From NCBI GenBank assembly GCA_040513115.1, contig JBEVDW010000181.1:1-21213 (forward strand): a stretch of 21,213 nt of DNA, read 5' to 3'. The notes below the pieces were generated by a model. The model was not told the origin of the DNA and searched no databases. It worked only from the letters and a program-made list of their open reading frames with translations. Source of the DNA: DATELY01 sp040513115 (GTDB taxonomy: Bacteria > Pseudomonadota > Gammaproteobacteria > Steroidobacterales > Steroidobacteraceae). Made by a program: the position numbers and the translations under genes. Positions 16,038 through 21,213 of the stretch are shown one piece after another (within the stretch, counting starts at the first letter, position 1; each line of letters opens with the position of its first letter).

Positions 16038-16693
16038 AGCTGCTCGCACTGGACACCGCAACGGAGCGTTGCTCGGTTGCACTGTGGATCGACGGTTCGG
16101 TTGCCGTGCGCGACACCGTGATTCCACGTGGTCACGCTGAGCTCATCCTGCAGATGGTCGATGAAGTGCTCAGCGAATGCTCTGTGAGCCTGCGTGATCT
16201 CGATGCGTTGGCCTACGGCCGAGGTCCCGGCGCATTCACCGGTGTGCGCATCGCCATCGGCGTCGTGCAGGGACTGGCATATGGCGCCGATCGACCTGTG
16301 GTCGGTATCTCCAACCTGGCCGCCGTCGCGCAAGCCCACTCAGGCTCGGGGAACGTGCTGGTCTGCATGGATGCGCGGATGAACGAGGTGTACTGGTGCG
16401 CGTACCGCGACGCCGATGACGGTCTGATGCAGCCGCTCATGGAAGAACGCCTTTCCCCTCCTGATGCCATCGACCTCGGGCAGGAGCGCATCGACCTGAT
16501 CGCGGGCACTGCACTGGTCGGGTACCCGACATTGGCGACCCGCTATGCCGGCGTCGCACAGGATCCCCAGAGCCTGCCGCACGCTCGAGAGATTGCGACA
16601 TTGGCGGTGCCCGAAGTACTGGCTGGACGAGTCCATCGTGCGCAAGATGCAATGCCCGTGTACTTGCGCGATCGGGTTGTTGCAGTTCGATGA
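16034..16693 (+). CDS. tsaB: tRNA threonylcarbamoyladenosine biosynthesis protein TsaB
   Basis: 219 residues from ATG 16034, which overlaps the yoaA stop (ATGA). The frame is open for about 380 bases further upstream, but that part lies inside yoaA and has no family character. TsaB is the ASKHA-fold scaffold partner of TsaD and TsaE in making t6A37 of ANN-decoding tRNAs. Signatures: MKLLALDTATERCSVAL at the N-terminus, PRGHAELILQMVDEVL, and the highly conserved YGRGPGAFTGVRIAIGVVQG. VLVCMDARMNEVYW follows as expected. Length is close to E. coli TsaB (231). It ends 81 bases before phoB. Confidence 0.95.
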   Translation: MKLLALDTATERCSVALWIDGSVAVRDTVIPRGHAELILQMVDEVLSECSVSLRDLDALAYGRGPGAFTGVRIAIGVVQGLAYGADRPVVGISNLAAVAQAHSGSGNVLVCMDARMNEVYWCAYRDADDGLMQPLMEERLSPPDAIDLGQERIDLIAGTALVGYPTLATRYAGVAQDPQSLPHAREIATLAVPEVLAGRVHRAQDAMPVYLRDRVVAVR

Positions 16694-16717
16694 CTGTGCG
16701 CCGACGCGTTGCTTCAT

Positions 16718-16734
16718 CGGATTGTAATAATCCG
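16718..16734 (+). other. Small palindrome in the tsaB-phoB gap
   Basis: CGGATT-GTAAT-AATCCG forms a 6-bp hairpin, followed by TTGTTGTAAT. TTGTAAT occurs twice, at 16722-16728 and 16738-16744. The hairpin followed by a T-rich stretch could be a weak terminator for the tsaB operon or an operator for phoB. The two TTGTAAT copies are 16 bases apart, not the 11 bases expected for a Pho box, so PhoB autoregulation is not supported here. No good promoter or Shine-Dalgarno is visible for phoB. Confidence 0.3.
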
Positions 16735-16774
16735 TTGTTGTAATCGTCCCGACATCATTGGCAACCTGTGTTCC

Positions 16775-17470
16775 ATGTCCGGTAAACAGATCCTGATCGT
16801 CGAAGACGAACGCCCCATTCGGGAAATGATTGCATTCGGATTGCGGCGTCACGGTTTTGAGGTGCGCGAAGCTGTCGATGTGACATCGGCTCGCGCCAGC
16901 ATTGCCGACCGTCGCCCCGATCTCGTGCTGGTGGACTGGATGTTGCCGGACATGAGCGGGCTCGAGCTCACGCGCGCGTTGAAGCGCGACAAGGATACGC
17001 AGGAGCTGCCCATCATTCTGCTCACCGCGCGTGCCGAGGAGCAGGACAAGGTGCTGGGATTGGATGGCGGCGCCGATGACTATGTGACGAAGCCGTTCTC
17101 GCCGCGCGAATTGCTCGCCCGCATCAATGCGGTGTTACGACGCACGCCGAGCGGTAGCAATGACGAGGTCATCGAAGCGGAAGGTCTCGTGCTCGATGCG
17201 GCCAGCCATCGCGTCACCGTGGGCGATCGCACCGTGCAGTTGGGCCCAACCGAATACCGTCTGCTGTCGTTCTTCATGACACATCCCGAGCGTGTGTATA
17301 GCCGTACTCAATTGCTCGATCGAGTGTGGGGCGGCAATGTCTACGTCGAAGAGCGCACGGTCGACGTTCACATTCGCCGCTTGCGCAAAGCGTTAGAGAC
17401 TTTCGAGTACGACCGCTTCATTCAGACCGTCCGGGGTTCGGGTTATCGCTTTTCCACCCGCGCCGAGTAG
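16775..17470 (+). CDS. phoB: Phosphate regulon response regulator PhoB
   Basis: 231 residues from the ATG at 16775 (MSGKQILIVEDERPIREMI). OmpR/PhoB-type: receiver domain residues 1-~120 with the acidic pocket VEDE, phosphoacceptor Asp in LVLVDWMLPDMSGLEL, Thr in ILLTARAEE and Lys in YVTKPFSPREL; winged-helix DNA-binding domain ~130-231 with LGPTEYRLLSFFMTHPERVYSR, ERTVDVHIRRLRKAL and the terminal VRGSGYRFS. The VWGGNVYVEERTVDVHIRRL wording is characteristic of PhoB itself among its paralogues. PhoB binds tandem 7-base repeats spaced 11 bases apart; two such sites precede the porin gene downstream. An in-frame upstream start at 16709 adds 22 residues unlike the family. No Shine-Dalgarno is seen. 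It is followed after 67 bases by phoR. Confidence 0.95.
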   Translation: MSGKQILIVEDERPIREMIAFGLRRHGFEVREAVDVTSARASIADRRPDLVLVDWMLPDMSGLELTRALKRDKDTQELPIILLTARAEEQDKVLGLDGGADDYVTKPFSPRELLARINAVLRRTPSGSNDEVIEAEGLVLDAASHRVTVGDRTVQLGPTEYRLLSFFMTHPERVYSRTQLLDRVWGGNVYVEERTVDVHIRRLRKALETFEYDRFIQTVRGSGYRFSTRAE

Positions 17471-17471
17471 G

Positions 17472-17529
17472 GTTGCTGGCGGCGCGGTTTGATCGCATGC
17501 TGCGCGCCGCCGCCCGCGCGCCAGCCAAC
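17472..17529 (+). other. Long GC-rich hairpin between phoB and phoR
   Basis: The arms 17472-17487 and 17514-17529 pair over 15 bp (GTTG, CTGGCG, CGCGG) with one single-base bulge on each side (G17482 and C17525) and a 26-base loop. The phoR ATG follows 8 bases after the stem and no Shine-Dalgarno is seen, so the structure could limit PhoR translation or partially stop transcription after phoB. There is no U-run. Confidence 0.45.
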
Positions 17530-17537
17530 GCACCAAC

Positions 17538-18905
17538 ATGGCCAAGGACTCTCTCCGCCGCGAATTGTTTTCGCCCGCCGTGTTTCAAGCACTTTGGCGC
17601 TTGGCGGTCGTTCTATTGGTCGCGGTTCTCGTTGGCGCCGTCGCAGACAAGATGGCATTGGCACTGGCCATTGGATTGGGCGGCTATGCGTTCCTGCAGA
17701 TCTTCAACCTCTTGCGTCTGGAGCGCTGGCTGCGGCGCCGACGGGTCATGGCCCCGCCCGACGTTCACGGTCCTTGGGGCGAGGTCGTCTCGATCGTCGC
17801 CCGCATCTATCGCCGCAAGCAGTATCACAAGGCGCGCGTTGTAGAGTTGCTGCGGGAGTTTCGCCGACTCACGAGCGCAATGCCCGACGGCGCAATCCTC
17901 CTCGGGCCTGAAAACGAAATCCTCTGGTTCAATCGCAATGCGGCCACTTGGTTGCAGCTGCGCCGTAAACGCGATTTCGGGATGCGCATAGAAAATCTCA
18001 TCAGGCATCCTGACTTTGGCGCCTATCTGCAGCGTGATGACGCCACAGGTGGCGTCATCATCCAGCAATCCGTGGCGGGCGATCTGTGGCTGTCCCTGCA
18101 TCTCGTCACGACGCCCCATGCGCAACGCCGCTTGCTGATCGTGCGTGATGTCAGCCGCCAAGTACGCATGGAGTCCATGCGTAAGGATTTCGTCGCCAAC
18201 GCTTCACACGAATTGCGCTCGCCGTTGACGGTGATCAGCGGGTATCTCGACTCCTTGGCCGATGATCACTCGCTCGATCCGACGTGGAATGCGCCCGTGC
18301 TCGAGATGCGCAGACAGACAGAGCGCATGGGCGAGATCCTCAAAGACCTGCTGGAGTTGTCGAAACTGGAATCGCAGGTGCGACAAGATGCGGGCGAGCC
18401 GGTCGATATCGCCGGTCTCATGGCGCTCAAGCGCAAGGAAGTGCTCGCACTCGAACAGCGGCCGCGCACGTTCCAATTGAAGCTCGACAGCACCGATTGG
18501 CTGCGCGGCGTCGAAAGTGAGATTCACTCCGTCGTCGATAACCTTGTCACGAACGCCGTGAAGTACACACCGGCCGAGGGCACGATCGAGTTGCGCTGGT
18601 GGACGGATGAAGAGGGCGGTCACCTGGCCGTAACCGATACCGGTGTTGGCATTGCATCCGAACACATTCCGCGCCTTACCGAGCGTTTCTATCGCGTCGA
18701 TAGTGGGCGTGCACGCGACAAGGGTGGTTCGGGTCTTGGCCTTGCGATCGTGAAGCATGCGCTGCAAAGGCACGAAGCCACCCTCGATGTCGACAGCAAG
18801 GAAGGCGAGGGCACCACGTTTACCTGTCATTTCCCGCCCGCACGCATCATTCCGCGTCCGGAACTGACTGCGGTCGGCGATCACAATCGTAAAGCAGCTG
18901 ACTAG
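17538..18905 (+). CDS. phoR: Phosphate regulon sensor histidine kinase PhoR
   Basis: 455 residues. Two adjacent membrane helices near the N-terminus (ALWRLAVVLLVAVLVGAVAD and ALALAIGLGGYAFLQIFNL) with almost no periplasmic loop, as in E. coli PhoR, which senses phosphate through the Pst-PhoU complex rather than directly. A basic linker LERWLRRRRVM follows, then a PAS-like domain at ~100-200 (TSAMPDGAILLGPENEILWF), the HisKA phosphoacceptor His224 in FVANASHELRSPLTVISGYL, and the HATPase with N box (VDNLVTNAVKYTPAEG), G1 box DTGVGIASEHIPRLTERFYR and G2 box KGGSGLGLAIVKHALQRH. The pattern of PhoB then PhoR on one strand identifies the pair. Its stop codon is the first part of the compound inverted repeat that follows. 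Confidence 0.95.
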   Translation: MAKDSLRRELFSPAVFQALWRLAVVLLVAVLVGAVADKMALALAIGLGGYAFLQIFNLLRLERWLRRRRVMAPPDVHGPWGEVVSIVARIYRRKQYHKARVVELLREFRRLTSAMPDGAILLGPENEILWFNRNAATWLQLRRKRDFGMRIENLIRHPDFGAYLQRDDATGGVIIQQSVAGDLWLSLHLVTTPHAQRRLLIVRDVSRQVRMESMRKDFVANASHELRSPLTVISGYLDSLADDHSLDPTWNAPVLEMRRQTERMGEILKDLLELSKLESQVRQDAGEPVDIAGLMALKRKEVLALEQRPRTFQLKLDSTDWLRGVESEIHSVVDNLVTNAVKYTPAEGTIELRWWTDEEGGHLAVTDTGVGIASEHIPRLTERFYRVDSGRARDKGGSGLGLAIVKHALQRHEATLDVDSKEGEGTTFTCHFPPARIIPRPELTAVGDHNRKAAD

Positions 18906-19133
18906 GGCCAGTTAACGCTCTGAGTCATGAGCTGCGTGTGCTGGGAAGCGCACCCATCTAATGAATAAATAGGCTTTCACGGGACGAGCTATTGCGCTCC
19001 AGAGCGTCGTTATGACCGGAGGAAATCCCGCGGACTCCTCCCTCGTGTACATCGAGTACACCGCGGTCGTCGCGCCTCGCCCTCGAGGGCAATAGCTCGT
19101 CGCAGCTCATGACTCAGAGCGTTAACAGGCCCT
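18904..19133. repeat. 230-bp compound inverted repeat element between phoR and porin gene
   Basis: A 26-bp perfect inverted repeat: arm 18911-18936 is the exact reverse complement of 19101-19126. Beyond one A-A mismatch it extends by six more pairs, AGGGCC (18904-18909) with GGCCCT (19128-19133). Inside, ACGAGCTATTGC (18984-18995) is the reverse complement of 19089-19100. On the right the two arms are contiguous, while on the left 47 bases (18937-18983) intervene, including a small hairpin GTGTGC/GCGCAC overlapping the arm end at 18936-18953. The centre holds further palindromes: GGAGGA...TCCTCC and GTGTAC-ATCGA-GTACAC. No open reading frame of note, no transposase and no clear target duplication were seen. 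The folding suggests a non-autonomous mobile or intergenic repeat element, or a large RNA structure/terminator. The rest of the phoR-porin gap holds the Pho-box sites. Confidence 0.85.
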
Positions 19134-19151
19134 CGTTCATCTGTTTGTCAT
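19134..19151 (+). promoter_or_regulatory. Distal Pho box-like site upstream of the porin gene
   Basis: CGTTCAT (19134-19140), 4 bases, TTGTCAT (19145-19151): two 7-base units at the 11-base spacing used by PhoB. They match 5/7 and 6/7 of the E. coli unit CTGTCAT. It abuts the right edge of the inverted-repeat element. No good -10 follows at the usual distance, so it would act as an upstream or cooperative site. Confidence 0.55.
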
Positions 19152-19180
19152 CTTCGCGTCGCATTCATCGAGCGACCGCG

Positions 19181-19214
19181 CTGCAACCTTTCTGTAACAA
19201 CCCCTACGTATAAC
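19181..19214 (+). promoter_or_regulatory. PhoB-dependent promoter of the porin gene (Pho box plus -10)
   Basis: CTGCAAC (19181-19187), CTTT, CTGTAAC (19192-19198): two 7-base units 11 bases apart, matching 4/7 and 5/7 of CTGTCAT. The -10 candidate TATAAC (19209-19214) begins 10 bases after the second unit, the canonical geometry of PhoB-activated promoters in which the Pho box replaces the -35. A transcript would start near 19221 and carry a leader of about 90 bases. Confidence 0.6.
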
Positions 19215-19310
19215 GTGCGTCCGACGACTGGCTTGCGGCAGAACACTGCTGTTCCGCCGACACATCCGCTCTCGTACTTACACACCAACCCGAATAAGGG
19301 GAGAGGTATC

Positions 19311-20735
19311 GTGAAGAACATGCTGATTGCGACCGCCGTGGCGGCCGCCTTGTCCTATTTGCCTGCAGCGAGTCAGGCGCAAAGCGCGTCTGAGTTCGTT
19401 CAGATCCGCGAACAGCTGCAGTCGCTCATGCAGCGCGTCGACAAGCTCGAACAAGAAAATTCTTCGCTCAAGGAGCAAAACGAGAACCTCAAGTCGCAGA
19501 CCGATTATCTGAAGGCCGAAACGAAGGGGTTGCGTAAGGATGCGGCGACCACCTCCGCGGATGTGGCGAAGGTGAAGGGCGCCGATTGGGCCGGCAAGCT
19601 GGCAATCACGGGCGACGTGCGATACCGCTATGAAGGCATCAGCGATGAAACGCTTAATGCCGCTGGCGTGCAAAACACCGCCGACCGTTATCGCGACCGC
19701 ATTCGCGCGCGCTTGAACGCCACGGTGAAGGCAACCGACACCATTACAGCCGGCATCGGATTCAGCACAACCGAGGGTGGTACCGACGCAAGCACCGGTG
19801 GCGATCCGCGCAGTGGTAATCAGACGCTCACGAATGTGTTCTCACGCAAGTCCATCTATCTGGATACTGCCTATGTGGATTGGAAGTTCGCCGGCTGGGG
19901 CGATCTGATCGCGGGCAAGATGAAACAGCCGTTCTGGAAGCCCGGTCAAAGCCTCTTCTGGGACAACGACGTCAATCCCGAAGGCCTTGCGTTCAATTTC
20001 AACCAGGGAATGTTTTTCGGCACGGCGTATTACTACTGGTTGAGCGAGATCAGCGGGAACGAGTCGACGATCACATCGGACATTCAGTTGGTGGGTGCGC
20101 AAGCGGGTGTGAAGCTGCCGTTTGGCTCGTCGAACTTCGTCATCGCTGCGCATTATTACGACCTGCGCGGTGGTCAGGACCGAAGCCCGTTCTGGGTCGC
20201 TTCGCCGACGGCACTCGTTCCGGTTCCGGCCGGTGCTGCCAATAACAACACGACGGTCAACGTAGTGACGGGTACGGCACCCAATACAGTTACCCGTGCC
20301 ATTCTGGTCAACGACTACAACGTCGCGGAGCTGAGCACGGAGTTCAACACCACGATAGGTGAATTGCCGCTGCAGGCCTGGGCGCAAGTGGCGAAGAACG
20401 ACGATCCCGATGATTTCGATACCGCCTGGGCGGCGGGCGTGCTGTTTGGCAAGGCCAGCAACTATCGCACGTGGGAATTCGGGGTGGCCTACGAGTCGCT
20501 CGAGAAGGATGCCTTGTTCGGACAGCTCATCGACTCCGATTTTGCTGGCGGCGTGACCGACAGCGAAGGCTGGATCTTCCGCGCCGGCTATGCGCCCGTG
20601 AAGAACTGGACGCTCAATGCCACCTACTTCCTGACGCAGCGTAACGTCGACGTGGGCACCACGCCCGTCGCAGGCGAGCTGCAGAGCGACATCGATTACG
20701 ACCGTCTGCAAGTCGATTTCAACGTGAAGTTCTGA
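19311..20735 (+). CDS. Putative outer-membrane porin with N-terminal coiled coil (probable phosphate-starvation porin)
   Basis: 474 residues from the GTG at 19311, chosen because GGGGAGAGG lies 4 bases upstream and it gives a proper signal peptide (MKNMLIATAVAAALSYLPAA, cleavage likely after SQAQ). An in-frame ATG at 19320 would be 13 bases from the ribosome-binding site; the GTG at 19215 lies in the promoter. Residues ~25-90 form a coiled coil (LMQRVDKLEQENSSLKEQNE) like the trimerising segment of O/P-type and related porins. The rest has the alternating, Tyr/Trp-rich beta-strand pattern of a putative-porin family barrel and ends in Phe (VDFNVKF), the outer-membrane assembly signal. Its Pho-box promoter and position after phoBR suggest it admits phosphate or phosphorylated compounds under starvation. 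Selectivity is inferred from context, not seen in sequence. Confidence 0.85.
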   Translation: MKNMLIATAVAAALSYLPAASQAQSASEFVQIREQLQSLMQRVDKLEQENSSLKEQNENLKSQTDYLKAETKGLRKDAATTSADVAKVKGADWAGKLAITGDVRYRYEGISDETLNAAGVQNTADRYRDRIRARLNATVKATDTITAGIGFSTTEGGTDASTGGDPRSGNQTLTNVFSRKSIYLDTAYVDWKFAGWGDLIAGKMKQPFWKPGQSLFWDNDVNPEGLAFNFNQGMFFGTAYYYWLSEISGNESTITSDIQLVGAQAGVKLPFGSSNFVIAAHYYDLRGGQDRSPFWVASPTALVPVPAGAANNNTTVNVVTGTAPNTVTRAILVNDYNVAELSTEFNTTIGELPLQAWAQVAKNDDPDDFDTAWAAGVLFGKASNYRTWEFGVAYESLEKDALFGQLIDSDFAGGVTDSEGWIFRAGYAPVKNWTLNATYFLTQRNVDVGTTPVAGELQSDIDYDRLQVDFNVKF

Positions 20736-20750
20736 TCGCGCTGGAAGCGG

Positions 20751-20782
20751 GTGGGGCGCAGGACACGATGCCTGCGCCCCAC
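20751..20782 (+). terminator. Hairpin terminator after the porin gene
   Basis: A perfect 12-bp GC-rich stem, GTGGGGCGCAGG (20751-20762) with its complement at 20771-20782, and an 8-base loop, 15 bases after the porin stop. No T-run follows directly, so it may act as a rho-assisted terminator or as a 3'-end stabiliser. It separates the porin unit from phoU. Confidence 0.6.
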
Positions 20783-20859
20783 TGGCTCACCCGTCTTACA
20801 CTTTTCACGACTCCCGCCTACACTCCAGTCGACCTCACCGCGCCCGCGAGGGGCTGACC

Positions 20860-21213
20860 ATGGAAAAATCCGATCTCTCTCATCACATCCATAGCCGCTA
20901 CAACGAAGAGTTGGAGCGGGTGCGTACGGCCGTCTTGCAGATGGGCGGTTTGGTCGAAGAACAATTGAAGCAGGCAGTCACTGCGCTGGTGCAAGGCGAT
21001 TCGCGGCTGGGCGAGCAGGTGGCGCGTGGCGATCAGAAAGTGAACGCCATGGAAGTGGCGATTGACGATGACTGCAGCCGCATCCTCGCAACCCGCAGTC
21101 CGGCCGCCTCGGATCTGCGCTTGCTGGTGGCGATCATAAAGACCATCACCGATCTCGAACGGATCGGCGATGAAGCCGAGAAAATCGGCTATATCGGGTC
21201 GCGCCTGGCGGCC
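20860..21213 (+). CDS. phoU: Phosphate signalling protein PhoU (partial, N-terminal part)
   Basis: The first 118 residues, running off the right edge. ATG at 20860 with AGGGG six bases upstream. PhoU links the Pst transporter to PhoR and represses the Pho regulon when phosphate is plentiful. Signatures: HIHSRYNEELERVRTAVLQM at the start, DQKVNAMEVAIDDDCSRILA and ASDLRLLVAIIKTITDLERI followed by GDEAEKIG, the repeated metal-binding helix motif of PhoU. The upstream gap of 124 bases contains the porin hairpin, and only a weak promoter-like pair is visible (CTTACA and TACACT about 18 bases apart). PhoU commonly follows pstSCAB; here it follows a porin and no pst gene is present in the window. 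Confidence 0.95.
   Translation, partial: MEKSDLSHHIHSRYNEELERVRTAVLQMGGLVEEQLKQAVTALVQGDSRLGEQVARGDQKVNAMEVAIDDDCSRILATRSPAASDLRLLVAIIKTITDLERIGDEAEKIGYIGSRLAA

Noticed and set aside
16722..16744. Two TTGTAAT copies before phoB as a Pho box
   Set aside because: They are 16 bases apart, not 11, and no -10 follows at the right distance.
19842..20711. 289-codon minus-strand open frame antisense to the porin
   Set aside because: Shadow of the porin coding frame; no domain, no ribosome-binding site, and the plus-strand gene has a signal peptide, coiled coil and terminal Phe.
20736..20859. pst transporter gene remnant between porin and phoU
   Set aside because: No coding frame or Pst motif is present; the gap holds only a hairpin and leader sequence.
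1..21213. CRISPR arrays, tRNA/rRNA genes, integrases or transposases
   Set aside because: No regularly spaced repeats, cloverleaf-like sequence or recombinase motifs were noticed by eye; a tRNAscan or repeat search could still find something missed.

Overview
The window is a 21.2 kb stretch of GC-rich chromosomal DNA from a gammaproteobacterium. The gene set fits an environmental relative of the Xanthomonadales/Nevskiales/Steroidobacterales: wax-ester synthase type acyltransferase, GTP-type PEP carboxykinase, DusA, YoaA-TsaB and PhoB-PhoR-PhoU. The lineage is inferred from gene content and style only. No tRNA, rRNA, CRISPR array, integrase or transposase was seen.

Left part (1-8637), a neutral-lipid and storage-granule neighbourhood. 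The end of a WS/DGAT acyltransferase overlaps an acyl-CoA synthetase by 4 bases, and a membrane-anchored alpha/beta hydrolase follows. Converging on these from the right is a minus-strand set: an HSL-type hydrolase, a hemerythrin-domain protein with a phasin-like tail, a phasin-like protein with a histone-like basic tail, a PHA-system protein (PHA_gran_rgn type), a second small PhaF/PhaI-like phasin and a PhaD-like TetR regulator. A family VIII esterase/beta-lactamase-like protein runs rightward at the edge. Activation, esterification, droplet or granule coating, mobilisation and regulation are thus all represented. No PHA synthase lies in the window, so the coated particle could be PHA made elsewhere or wax ester/triacylglycerol droplets.

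Middle part (8665-13287), mostly housekeeping: protein-L-isoaspartate methyltransferase, tRNA-dihydrouridine synthase A, a class III nucleotide cyclase fused to an FHA domain (with an odd active-site residue), and GTP-dependent PEP carboxykinase.

Right part (13420-21213): a tightly coupled run of a small secreted DUF11-like protein, the Fe-S helicase YoaA and TsaB, overlapping by 4 bases at each junction. The phosphate-control genes phoB and phoR follow, then a striking 230-bp compound inverted repeat, then a phosphate-type porin with two Pho-box-like sites, one at canonical distance from a -10 box, and finally the start of phoU. No pst transporter genes lie between phoR and phoU.

The most interesting items are the mixed WS/DGAT-phasin cluster, the hemerythrin-phasin fusion, the cyclase with His in place of the catalytic Asn, and the compound inverted repeat abutting the PhoB-controlled porin promoter.
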